Source: Sulfidibacterium sp964473395 (GTDB lineage Bacteria; Bacteroidota; Bacteroidia; Bacteroidales; F082). Taken from it: a stretch of 42,184 nucleotides of DNA. The position numbers and the translations under genes are program-made. Location of the stretch: assembly GCA_964473395.1 (NCBI GenBank), contig CAYYOW010000009.1:1-42184 (forward strand), written 5' to 3'. Below the pieces are notes generated by a model, which saw nothing but the letters and a program-made list of their open reading frames with translations, did not search any database and had not been told where the DNA came from. Positions 1 through 7,567 of this stretch are shown one piece after another (position 1 is the first letter of the stretch; each line of letters starts with the position of its first letter).

Positions 1-162
1 GCCAAAGACAAAGAAGAGTACGTGCAACTGATTGAGAAGGCGTTGGAAGAAAATTCGCCCACGAAAGAAGCTGAACGCGAAAAAGTAGCCCGAAGCCACA
101 CCTGGGATGCTAATGCCGAAGCTATTTATGAAAAAATTGAAATGACCGAAAAAATGAAATGA
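1..162 (+). CDS. C-terminal fragment of a glycosyltransferase (partial)
   Basis: The first 162 bases are open in frame 1 and end with TGA at 160-162, so the gene begins outside the window. The 53 visible residues end in a helix-rich tail with a Ser-His-Thr-Trp-Asp stretch followed by an Ala-Ile-Tyr-Glu-Lys segment. That pattern is common at the C-terminus of GT-B glycosyltransferases (GT1/GT4), where a conserved Trp near the end is followed by a last helix packing against the N-lobe. The catalytic part is not visible, so the donor and acceptor are unknown. The next gene begins one base after the stop, which fits an exopolysaccharide or capsule operon. The call is an inference from tail pattern and context. 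Confidence 0.5.
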   Translation, partial: AKDKEEYVQLIEKALEENSPTKEAEREKVARSHTWDANAEAIYEKIEMTEKMK

Positions 163-163
163 T

Positions 164-784
164 ATGGGACTTAAAGAGAAAATAAAATCCAACGAAAAGC
201 TGAAAAAGCTGGTATTGTGGATGCTTATGCCACGAAATCAGGCCAGGCCTCGCCTGTGGGTCAAGTGGTTTGTAAATCCCATGAAACATAAGCGCGGTAA
301 AAGGTCGCTGGTGCGAAGACATACCCGTATGGATCTGATGCCGTTCAATAATTTTGTGCTTGGAGAAGACTCTACCATCGAAGATTTCTCAACCGTAAAC
401 AATGGTGTGGGGGATGTTATAATCGGCAACCGCACCCGTATTGGCATGTCCAACGTCCTCATTGGCCCGATAACCATTGGCAGTGATGTAATGTTTGCTC
501 AAAATGTGGTTTTATCAGGGCTGAATCACGGATACGAAGACATAGACCTTCCCCCCAGCATGCAAAAGGTAGAAACAAAACCTATTGTAGTAGAAGACCA
601 GGTGTGGATTGGGGCAAATGCAGTGGTTACGGCCGGCGTTACCGTTGGGAAGCACTCTATTGTTGCCGCAGGTTGCGTGGTGGTAAAAGATGTTCCTTCT
701 TATGCCATTGTCGGGGGAAATCCGGGGAGACTATTAAAACAATATAATCACGAAACCAAAGTATGGGAACGCGTGAAAAAATAG
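164..784 (+). CDS. hexapeptide-repeat acyl/acetyltransferase (WcaF/LpxA-fold)
   Basis: This 206-residue protein is dominated by left-handed beta-helix hexapeptide repeats ([LIV]-G-x-x-x-x), for example around residues 75-115 (VGDVIIGNRTRIGMSN) and 140-185 (VWIGANAVVTAGVTVG, then IVAAGCVVVKDVPSYAIVGG). The closing VPSYAIVGGNPGRLLK segment is typical of the sugar O-acetyltransferase branch (WcaF, VatD and NodL-like), and the His in GLNHGYED fits the catalytic His of the family. Such enzymes move an acyl group from acyl-CoA to a sugar or similar hydroxyl or amine. It starts one base after the upstream glycosyltransferase stop, so it is probably cotranscribed and modifies the same glycan. The exact acceptor cannot be told. 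Confidence 0.85.
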   Translation: MGLKEKIKSNEKLKKLVLWMLMPRNQARPRLWVKWFVNPMKHKRGKRSLVRRHTRMDLMPFNNFVLGEDSTIEDFSTVNNGVGDVIIGNRTRIGMSNVLIGPITIGSDVMFAQNVVLSGLNHGYEDIDLPPSMQKVETKPIVVEDQVWIGANAVVTAGVTVGKHSIVAAGCVVVKDVPSYAIVGGNPGRLLKQYNHETKVWERVKK

Positions 785-882
785 CCGTAAAGTCTCCCCG
801 TTTTCGTCATTTTTCTATTTTAGCATAATGATAAATACGGGAGAAGAACTTGCGATTACATAACACAAAGGAAATCAAGCCA

Positions 883-1683
883 ATGCACAAAATAAAAACT
901 TTTCTTCAATACTTTAAAGATTTCATAAAATGGGGTGAATATCGCTATATATTCACCTCTATAAAATATATTCTGCTTCACAGAACCACTTCAAGAACAC
1001 AGGTTTACCGTAGCAGCCTGGGACTGTTTTTGTCAAGAAAGGGGACACTGGACTTTCAGTTTGCCAACTACGCCTATGAATGGGGTGTAAAGAAGTTTGT
1101 GTATCAGCATTTAAATGAATGTGATGTATTTTTAGATGTTGGAGCTAATATCGGCACCTATGCCATTTTATTGGCCCAAAAAGGGATGCGCGGATACGCT
1201 TTTGAACCCATTAAAAGCAACTGTGATGCATTGCGTATCAACCTCATTTTAAATAATCTTGAAGATAAAGTAAAACTCTTCCATCTGGCACTGGGTGCCA
1301 AATCACATCAAGCTGAGTTTGCTTTTGACATTGTCAACACCGGAGCATCCCATCTGGCTTCCATTCAGCCTGATGACGAGGTTCCGCAAAGAGAAAAAAG
1401 CACCTTTTCTGAGATTGTTCCGCTGGATAACCTGATGGACCAAATTGATTTCAAAAAAGATGATCATATTTTTATCAAAATAGATGTGGAAGGCATGGAA
1501 GAAAAAGTACTACTGGGTGCAAAGAAATTCCTTCAGACCTACCCTAACATTTTGATAGTCATGGAGTCGAAGCACAGCGGGAGAAAGCGGTTAGCACGGA
1601 TACTGAATGAAATTGGTGATTTTGAGATTCTGAATGTGGACGACATGAATATGGGAGCACAGAAAACAACTAGTAAAAAATAA
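883..1683 (+). CDS. FkbM-family SAM-dependent methyltransferase
   Basis: A class I methyltransferase core is visible: motif I (FLDVGANIGTYAILLAQ, about residues 83-99), the acidic end of strand 2 (YAFEPI), and a late IKIDVEGMEEKVLLGA segment. The last is a hallmark of the FkbM family (Methyltransf_21), which O-methylates sugars or polyketides. The frame is open back to a TTG at 850. I prefer the ATG at 883 because an AAGGA-type ribosome-binding site (about 867-871) precedes it, and the extra 11 residues from the TTG look unlike the family. The protein is about 266 residues. It sits between an acyltransferase and a GT2 in a glycan cluster, so methylation of a sugar residue is likely. Confidence 0.85.
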   Translation: MHKIKTFLQYFKDFIKWGEYRYIFTSIKYILLHRTTSRTQVYRSSLGLFLSRKGTLDFQFANYAYEWGVKKFVYQHLNECDVFLDVGANIGTYAILLAQKGMRGYAFEPIKSNCDALRINLILNNLEDKVKLFHLALGAKSHQAEFAFDIVNTGASHLASIQPDDEVPQREKSTFSEIVPLDNLMDQIDFKKDDHIFIKIDVEGMEEKVLLGAKKFLQTYPNILIVMESKHSGRKRLARILNEIGDFEILNVDDMNMGAQKTTSKK

Positions 1684-1687
1684 TGTC

Positions 1688-2872
1688 ATGATGACGCTCA
1701 AAATACTGTTCTGGCTGTTTTTATTTATCGTTTTCTATGCCTATTTGGGCTATGGTATTTTGTTGTTCATCCTGGTTCAGCTGAAAAGGCTCTTTTTTAA
1801 AAAGAAAACCTCCCCGATACCTGATTATGAGCCGGAAGTTAGTTTATTCGTCGCTGCATACAATGAAAAGGATTTTGTAGATGCGAAAATAGCCAACTCT
1901 TTCGGCCTTGAGTACCCTCCGGAAAAAGTGAGACAGGTATGGGTTACCGATGGCTCTGATGATGGCACACCTGATCTGTTAAGGAAATACAGTGACAAAG
2001 GCGTTGAAGTTTACCATGAGGACAAAAGAGGTGGCAAAATAGGCGCTATGAACCGGGGCATGCAGTTTGTAAAAACACCCATTGTTATTTTTTCAGATGG
2101 TAATACAATGCTGGGCAGGGAATCTATCCGCCGCATTGTCAATCTGTTCGCGGATCCAAAGGTGGGCTGTGTTTCCGGAGAAAAACGTGTTTTTAACAAA
2201 GACTCTGCAGCTGCTACCGAAGGAATCTACTGGAAATATGAGTCCAAATTGAAAAAATGGGATGCTGAACTTTATTCTGTTGTTGGCGCTGCCGGTGAGC
2301 TGTTTGCCATTCGTACCGAACTTTTCAAGCCGGTGGAAAAAGATACCCTGCTCGACGATTTTATCATCTCGTTGCGGGTAGCCATGGAAGGCTATACTAT
2401 TCAGTACGATCCGGAAGCTTACGCTATCGAAAATCCATCGGCCAATGTAAAAGAAGAGCTCAAAAGAAAGGTTCGTATTGCTGCCGGCGGTATTCAGAGT
2501 ATTATTCGCCTGAAACCTTTACTGAATATCTTTAAATATGGCATACTCAGTTTCCAGTATATCTCACACCGGGTTTTGCGCTGGACACTGGCCCCCCTAT
2601 CGCTGCCACTGATATTTCTTTTTAATCTGCTGCTTGCCTCCCAAGCCGGGTTCACAAATTTCAGCAACATATACACGTTGCTGTTTTATGGACAAATCCT
2701 CTTTTATACCATGGCCCTACTGGGTTGGTATCTCGAAAATAAAAAAATAAAGGTGAAAATTTTATATGTCCCGTACTATTTTCTGATTATGAATTATGCT
2801 GTTTACGCGGGCATTAAACGTTATTTTAAAGGACAACAAACGGTCAACTGGGAACGTGCCAAACGGGGATAA
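1688..2872 (+). CDS. membrane-bound family 2 glycosyltransferase
   Basis: This 394-residue protein has an N-terminal membrane helix (residues 1-30), a GT-A catalytic domain (about 48-270) and three or four C-terminal helices (about 295-380). GT2 landmarks are VSLFVAAYNEKDFV, the nucleotide-binding TDGSDDGT, a SDGNTML stretch in place of DxD, and a basic region (RKVRIAAGGIQSIIR) where processive enzymes have QxxRW. The layout resembles processive or exported-polysaccharide synthases (IcaA/HasA-like). Two Met codons stand in tandem at 1688 and 1691, and either could be used. The start lies four bases past the FkbM stop, so it belongs to the same operon. The gene ends just before the assembly gap, and its last codons are duplicated beyond the gap. 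Confidence 0.88.
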   Translation: MMTLKILFWLFLFIVFYAYLGYGILLFILVQLKRLFFKKKTSPIPDYEPEVSLFVAAYNEKDFVDAKIANSFGLEYPPEKVRQVWVTDGSDDGTPDLLRKYSDKGVEVYHEDKRGGKIGAMNRGMQFVKTPIVIFSDGNTMLGRESIRRIVNLFADPKVGCVSGEKRVFNKDSAAATEGIYWKYESKLKKWDAELYSVVGAAGELFAIRTELFKPVEKDTLLDDFIISLRVAMEGYTIQYDPEAYAIENPSANVKEELKRKVRIAAGGIQSIIRLKPLLNIFKYGILSFQYISHRVLRWTLAPLSLPLIFLFNLLLASQAGFTNFSNIYTLLFYGQILFYTMALLGWYLENKKIKVKILYVPYYFLIMNYAVYAGIKRYFKGQQTVNWERAKRG

Positions 2873-2896
2873 ATCGTATGAGTAAGGGAATTTATA
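2842..2896 (+). repeat. left copy of a 55-bp duplicated segment flanking the assembly gap
   Basis: These 55 bases, covering the last codons of the GT2 gene and the first codons of the beta-helix gene, reappear without mismatch at 2997-3051 directly after the N-run. Identical contig ends of this length are what a scaffolder leaves when overlapping contigs are joined with a fixed gap. The copy is most likely an artefact rather than biology. Confidence 0.9.
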
Positions 2897-2996
2897 NNNN
2901 NNNNNNNNNNNNNNNNNNNNNNNNNNNNNNNNNNNNNNNNNNNNNNNNNNNNNNNNNNNNNNNNNNNNNNNNNNNNNNNNNNNNNNNNNNNNNNNN
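2897..2996. other. assembly gap of 100 N
   Basis: Exactly 100 N, the conventional placeholder for a gap of unknown size. The same 55 bases stand on both sides, so the true distance is probably negative. The two flanks would collapse onto each other, leaving GT2 followed five bases later by the start of the beta-helix gene. Confidence 0.95.
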
Positions 2997-3051
2997 GGTC
3001 AACTGGGAACGTGCCAAACGGGGATAAATCGTATGAGTAAGGGAATTTATA
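2997..3051 (+). repeat. right copy of the 55-bp duplicated segment flanking the assembly gap
   Basis: Identical to 2842-2896. It contains the ATG (3033) of the beta-helix gene and the stop region of the GT2 gene. Confidence 0.9.
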
Positions 3052-4697
3052 CCATATTGTTACTGATAACAGGCTTTCTGAGTGTTCAACTCTCGGCACA
3101 AACCTGTAGCAAGACCATTAACTCGTCCACGCCTTATATCGACTGGAAAAGTCTGGCTTTCAACGATATCAAACCAGGAGATACCGTTTGCCTGCAGACC
3201 GGAAATTGGAACTATATTCAATTGAAAAATTTCCACGGAACTGCTGACAAACCTATTGTTTTCATAAATTCGGGCGGAACAGTTATTATCAACACTGACC
3301 ACTTTGTTGGAATTAAAATTGGAAGTTGTTCCCACATTATTTTCAGTGGAAACGGCGACCCTCAGGCCCCTTACGGGTTCAGAATATTAGGGGTTTCCAA
3401 AGGCGCAGGCATGGGCATCGACGACTATAGTACCAACATTGAAATATCGCATGTGGAGATATCCCACACATTACTGGGCGGGGTTTATGCCAAAACCGAC
3501 CCCACCTGCACCAACTTCGGAGCCACCCGCGACAAATTTGTCATGTATAACTTCTCTTTTCATGATAACTATGTACATGATGTCTCCGAAGAAGGTCTTT
3601 ACATTGGAAATTCGCACTACGCCGGATTATACCTTGCGGGCTGTGATACCACGGTATTGCCACACGCGATGAAAGGGGTATTTATTTATAACAATCTCGT
3701 GGAAAATACAGGCTGGGATGGTATCCAGGTGAGCTCTGCCGATTCCAATTGTCAGGTTCATGATAACCGTATAAATTATGACTCACAGGCTGGAAGAACT
3801 GATCAAATGTCAGGCATTATGATTGGCGGAGGAAGCGTTTGTAAAACCTATAACAACACCATCACTAATGGGCAAGGAGATGGCATTGATGTTTTTGGAA
3901 TGGGCAATTTTAATATTTTCAATAATCTGATTGTCGATGCCGGAAAGGATTACCTGCCTAATCAGCCGTATCTGATGAAACATGGAATTTATGTAGGGAA
4001 AGTTGTTACAACACCCAACGCCGTATTGGGCATCTACAACAACACCATCGTAAGCCCTAAAAGCTTCGGGATGAAGCTGTCTAACAACGAATTAAGCTCT
4101 ATTATTGTAAAAAGTAACATTATTGTCAATCCCGGGAAACTTATTGATAATGGCAACAGTGCCTATATCAACATCTATAACATGGATCCGGCACGTGTTG
4201 ACAGCAGTAATAATTACAGTACGGGAGATATCAGCAAAGTTGGTTTTAAACAGGCAAGTGCAGGAAACTATGATCTGCAACTCACTTCTCCTGCCATCGA
4301 TTACGGAAATGACCTTACTGCCGAAGGCATTACTTTCGATATTTTAAATCGTTCGCGCCCGTTTCATGGTTTATTCTCCGCGGGAGCTTATGAAAATCAC
4401 GACCCAACAGTAGGTATTCGCTCCCAAAAGGCCTTTGATGTTGAGATATTTAAGATTTACCCAAATCCGGCTAGTAATAAGATTAATCTTTTGGTAAGGA
4501 CAAGCATAGAACAGGAGGTTCAGGTTGTTGTAACCGATATACAGGGCAGGACATTACTCAGAAAAAAAATCCGTTGTAAACCTTTTCAAAGTTCCACAGG
4601 CAGGTTTTCTGTCCGCCATTTAATAAATGGGGAGTATTTGGTTATTCTTTACAGTTCAAGGGGTATCAGCAGCCTTCCTTTGCTCATTAAAAAGTGA
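3033..4697 (+). CDS. secreted right-handed beta-helix protein with T9SS C-terminal sorting domain
   Basis: The 554-residue product starts with a Sec signal peptide (hydrophobic residues 4-20, then SAQT). Residues about 60-420 hold many beta-helix coils with Asn ladders and phrases such as YNNTITNGQGDGIDVFG and IYNNTIVSPKSFGMKL, the pattern of pectate-lyase or mannuronan-epimerase-like folds (PbH1 repeats, Beta_helix). The last 80 residues, beginning at the IYPNPASNKINLLV segment and ending in NGEYLVILYSS and PLLIKK, form a type A T9SS sorting domain. The protein should therefore cross the outer membrane through the type IX system and may be anchored to surface glycan. Its place inside a glycan cluster suggests that it acts on, or binds, the polymer made by the neighbours. 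No catalytic residues can be assigned. Confidence 0.85.
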   Translation: MSKGIYTILLLITGFLSVQLSAQTCSKTINSSTPYIDWKSLAFNDIKPGDTVCLQTGNWNYIQLKNFHGTADKPIVFINSGGTVIINTDHFVGIKIGSCSHIIFSGNGDPQAPYGFRILGVSKGAGMGIDDYSTNIEISHVEISHTLLGGVYAKTDPTCTNFGATRDKFVMYNFSFHDNYVHDVSEEGLYIGNSHYAGLYLAGCDTTVLPHAMKGVFIYNNLVENTGWDGIQVSSADSNCQVHDNRINYDSQAGRTDQMSGIMIGGGSVCKTYNNTITNGQGDGIDVFGMGNFNIFNNLIVDAGKDYLPNQPYLMKHGIYVGKVVTTPNAVLGIYNNTIVSPKSFGMKLSNNELSSIIVKSNIIVNPGKLIDNGNSAYINIYNMDPARVDSSNNYSTGDISKVGFKQASAGNYDLQLTSPAIDYGNDLTAEGITFDILNRSRPFHGLFSAGAYENHDPTVGIRSQKAFDVEIFKIYPNPASNKINLLVRTSIEQEVQVVVTDIQGRTLLRKKIRCKPFQSSTGRFSVRHLINGEYLVILYSSRGISSLPLLIKK

Positions 4698-4701
4698 TAT
4701 T

Positions 4702-5532
4702 ATGCTTAGTATAAAAAAATATATTCCACCGGTTCCAGGCAGATTACTAAAGAGTATCTACCTGACGCTACGTGGTTTATATTACAGTGGAAATCAATAC
4801 ACCTGCCCGGTATGCGGACACAGTTTCCGGAAGATGCTTCCCGGAGGATTTAATCTTCCGGTTATTAAAGAGAAACACATTGTAGGTGCCGGACGGCGCG
4901 ACAATGATATTTGCCCTTACTGCCAAAGTACCGACCGTGACAGGCTTATCTATCTCTACCTTAAGTATGAACAATCATTTTTTGAACAGCCTCTCAACCT
5001 GCTGCATATCGCCCCTGAACCTGCATTATACAAGATTTTCAGTCACAGCCCGACCATCGACTACCATCCGGCTACCAAATATACCGAAGGGTTTTACTAC
5101 AGCACAAAGATAGAAACCGCCGATGTACTTGATCTTCATTATAATGAAGCTTCTTTCGACTGGGTCATTTGCAACCACGTGCTTGAACATATACCGGATG
5201 ACCGGCTGGCTTTGCAGGAGATTTTTCGCGTGTTGAAGCCGGGAGGAAAAGCTTTGTTGCAGGTTCCCTACTCCTTACAGCTTGATAAAACCTTTGAAGA
5301 TAATTCCAAAGTATCGGAAGCTGACAGAGAGAAATATTTCGGCCAGTTTGACCATGTCAGGATTTATGGTCGGGATTATCCTGACCGCCTTAGAAAAGCA
5401 GGTTTTGTTGTTTATCAGATAAGCCAGCAACATGACTTTAAGCATATTTCCACCTCTTTGGATAAATTTGCCGTTAACCCCGAAGAACAGCTTTTTATTT
5501 GCGACAAGCCAATAAAAAAGAGCCGATTATGA
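4702..5532 (+). CDS. zinc-ribbon class I methyltransferase (Methyltransf_11-like)
   Basis: The 276-residue protein has two CxxC pairs (Cys35/Cys38 in CPVCG and Cys71/Cys74 in CPYC, followed by DRDR). They form a small zinc ribbon ahead of a methyltransferase core with DLHYNEASFDWVICNHVLEHI and FRVLKPGGKALLQVP. Motif I is unusual: the strand LLHIAPEPAL carries no GxGxG. The open frame extends back to 4627, inside the preceding gene. I choose the ATG at 4702, four bases after that gene's stop. Similar zinc-ribbon methyltransferases occur in polysaccharide loci. The target is unknown. The stop overlaps the kinase start as ATGA at 5529-5532. Confidence 0.8.
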   Translation: MLSIKKYIPPVPGRLLKSIYLTLRGLYYSGNQYTCPVCGHSFRKMLPGGFNLPVIKEKHIVGAGRRDNDICPYCQSTDRDRLIYLYLKYEQSFFEQPLNLLHIAPEPALYKIFSHSPTIDYHPATKYTEGFYYSTKIETADVLDLHYNEASFDWVICNHVLEHIPDDRLALQEIFRVLKPGGKALLQVPYSLQLDKTFEDNSKVSEADREKYFGQFDHVRIYGRDYPDRLRKAGFVVYQISQQHDFKHISTSLDKFAVNPEEQLFICDKPIKKSRL

Positions 5533-7049
5533 AAAATGTGAACATTAAGATATTGCTTTTATGTTTCCTGACATTATCAGCTACAGAGCTTTATGCCAAT
5601 AACGGATCAGGCGTTTCCTTCACAGCATCGGTATGGCTCTATCTTTCGGTGGCTCTTTTTCTGGTCGCTGTAGCTATGACATTTGTTCTTCGTAAAAGGC
5701 AGAAGCGGAATATGCTCCGGTTGAAAGAGTTACAAATATCTCTAAAGGCCCTTCAGCAAGAGCTGACTTCACTGAAAGGAAACAGGGAAGAAATTGTTCA
5801 ACAGCGAATTAAGAGGCTTTATGAGGAAATAGAGAGTCGTAAACAAAATTTGAAGGCGATGAAAAAGACGCTGGAGGCATCGAAACTGTCTGCCAGCCGA
5901 AACTCTTTCCTGCTAACCAAAATCAGCCATACGCTGCGTACCAACCTCAACGACATACTTGGGTTTTCTCTGTTGCTGGGCAATGAATTTGCCCTGAATG
6001 AAGAAGAGGAGCTCTTTGAGTTTAATGAAAATATCAGGAAAAGCGGGGCATCGCTTATGCATCTGCTAAACAATATTATTGACATCAGCAAGATTGAATC
6101 CAAAAGCTTTCATCTGAATGCAGAGGAGTGTCATCTGTCCGACATCAGCCATGAGCTTATCAGCCAATACGAGCCTGTAGCAAGTCAAAAACATCTGAAG
6201 ATTGTCTTCCAGGATAACAAAGTTCCTCCCTTTGCCGCCGACAGCGAGGCTGTAAAGCATATCCTTTCCAATTTACTGGACAACGCGGTACGTTACACGG
6301 AAAAAGGATTTATAAAAATCTCACAAACGCTTAAAAATAAAGAAATTATATGGACTATTAAAGATACCGGAATCGGTATTGACAAAGCCTATCTTCCGGA
6401 TATTTTTGAGCCTTTCCGTCAGCAGAGTCTTGGCTATAGCAAAACCAATTATCAGGGTGCCGGGCTGGGACTTCCGTTAATAAAAAATATGCTGGATATT
6501 ATGGGTGGAAAAATTGATATCTCCTCGGAGAAAGCAAAGGGTACAACAGTAACAGTTTCTTTTCCTTTCAGGTTGCCTTCTGCAAAAAGCAACAAACCTG
6601 TTGCAAAAATAACAGCTATCCCGAAAGACAGTAAACCGGCAGCCAAAAAATCAAAATTGAAGAAGACAAATGCCAAAATACTTATCCTGGACGAAGACAG
6701 GCTGGGAAACATGTTGATTAAAAAGATTCTTCCCGAAGCAAAAGTAGAGGCTTACAGTAATGAAACCGACCCGTATGAATGGATAGCACAACAACTTAAA
6801 GATCAGATAAGTCCTGATATTATAATGATTGAGATTGACTTTGCCGGGAAGAGAAAAGGAGCTGCTGTACTGCAAAAAATAAAGGAGAGGTTTCCGGAAT
6901 TAGAACATACGCCGGTAATAGCCCTTTCTGCCTATCCCGATTCAAATGGGTCGGAAAAGGCTATACAACAAGGCTTTGCTGCTTATTTACAGAAACCCTT
7001 TCATAAAAATGATTTAATTTTTCTAATGAATAAACTTATTTCTTCCTGA
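5529..7049 (+). CDS. hybrid sensor histidine kinase with degenerate receiver domain
   Basis: The 506 residues contain a signal-like helix (7-22), a membrane helix (34-54), a coiled coil (60-120), a dimerisation/phosphoacceptor domain with His134 (ISHTLRTNLNDILGF), and a HATPase_c domain. The HATPase shows an N box (LSNLLDNAVRYTEKG, about 246-260), G1 (KDTGIGID, 278-285) and G2 (GAGLGLPLI, 310-318). After a Lys/Pro-rich linker comes a C-terminal receiver (382-504). The usual Pro in the H box (LRTPLN) is Asn here. In the receiver the phosphoacceptor Asp is replaced by Glu435 (DIIMIEIDF), while acidic Asp388-Glu389 and Lys489 remain. The start ATG overlaps the upstream methyltransferase stop, suggesting translational coupling with the glycan cluster. 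There is almost no extracytoplasmic sensor domain. Confidence 0.9.
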   Translation: MKNVNIKILLLCFLTLSATELYANNGSGVSFTASVWLYLSVALFLVAVAMTFVLRKRQKRNMLRLKELQISLKALQQELTSLKGNREEIVQQRIKRLYEEIESRKQNLKAMKKTLEASKLSASRNSFLLTKISHTLRTNLNDILGFSLLLGNEFALNEEEELFEFNENIRKSGASLMHLLNNIIDISKIESKSFHLNAEECHLSDISHELISQYEPVASQKHLKIVFQDNKVPPFAADSEAVKHILSNLLDNAVRYTEKGFIKISQTLKNKEIIWTIKDTGIGIDKAYLPDIFEPFRQQSLGYSKTNYQGAGLGLPLIKNMLDIMGGKIDISSEKAKGTTVTVSFPFRLPSAKSNKPVAKITAIPKDSKPAAKKSKLKKTNAKILILDEDRLGNMLIKKILPEAKVEAYSNETDPYEWIAQQLKDQISPDIIMIEIDFAGKRKGAAVLQKIKERFPELEHTPVIALSAYPDSNGSEKAIQQGFAAYLQKPFHKNDLIFLMNKLISS

Positions 7050-7057
7050 ATTTTCTT

Positions 7058-7065
7058 ACTTTCGT
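7058..7065 (+). promoter_or_regulatory. possible Bacteroidota -7 box of the single-receiver gene
   Basis: TACTTTCG resembles the TAnnTTTG -7 element and lies in the 40-base gap between the kinase stop (7049) and the response regulator start (7090). It could give the receiver gene its own transcript. One mismatch and no clear -33 TTG make it tentative. Confidence 0.3.
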
Positions 7066-7089
7066 TTCCTATAATAAAATCAGAGACTT

Positions 7090-7491
7090 ATGCCAAAAAC
7101 ATTCGAAGATTCCCTAAATGTATTGGTGGCCGAAGATAACGACTTGAATGCAAAATTTCTGTCGGCCATACTGAAGCAACTGAACTACAATATAGACTTG
7201 GCTATAAATGGTAAAATTTGTGTCGAGAAATTTTTGGAAAATGACTACGATCTAATTCTTATGGATATTCAAATGCCGGTAATGAACGGCTTGGATACCA
7301 CCGCCGAGATCAGGAAATTAGAACAGCAGATGGAAGTTGAGAATCGTATCCCCATTATCGCCATAACAGCCTTTGCATTTGAACACGACAAGCAAAATTG
7401 TTTGGATGCCGGCATGGATGCCTATCTGACAAAGCCCTATCGTCCGCAAGATCTGACTGACATTATCAAAACCTTTTTCCCCAAAAAATAG
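7090..7491 (+). CDS. single-domain response regulator (CheY-like)
   Basis: This 133-residue protein is a bare receiver domain with an intact active site: acidic pair Glu15-Asp16, phosphoacceptor Asp59 (DLILMDIQMPVMNG), Thr93 and Lys115 (YLTKPY). It has no DNA-binding or enzymatic output domain, so it must act by protein contact or as a phosphotransfer intermediate. The kinase 40 bases upstream has a receiver with Glu in place of Asp, so this stand-alone protein is the obvious phosphoryl target of the pair. A very strong hairpin follows the gene. Confidence 0.9.
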   Translation: MPKTFEDSLNVLVAEDNDLNAKFLSAILKQLNYNIDLAINGKICVEKFLENDYDLILMDIQMPVMNGLDTTAEIRKLEQQMEVENRIPIIAITAFAFEHDKQNCLDAGMDAYLTKPYRPQDLTDIIKTFFPKK

Positions 7492-7498
7492 TCTTTAA

Positions 7499-7560
7499 GA
7501 GAAATCCTAAAATAAAAAATGCCATGTCTCTGCATGGCATTTTTTATTTTAGGATTTCTC
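7499..7560. terminator. 28-bp perfect hairpin, bidirectional terminator
   Basis: Arms 7499-7526 and 7533-7560 are perfectly complementary around a six-base loop (TCTCTG). The centre of the stem is GCCATG/CATGGC, flanked by A- and T-rich runs, so each strand has a stem followed by a U-tract. It lies between convergent genes (7491 and 7568) and should stop transcription in both directions. Confidence 0.85.
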
Positions 7561-7567
7561 TATTGAT

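Noticed and set aside
850..882. TTG start extending the FkbM methyltransferase
   Set aside because: The ATG at 883 has a better ribosome-binding site and gives the usual family N-terminus.
2842..3051. A 55-bp direct repeat as an attachment site or mobile-element target duplication
   Set aside because: The copies flank a 100-N scaffold gap and cover the same gene junction, so an unmerged assembly overlap explains them fully.
2821..3099. Minus-strand ORF spanning the N-run
   Set aside because: It is open only because N codons are unspecified, and it is the antisense of the GT2 end and the beta-helix gene start.
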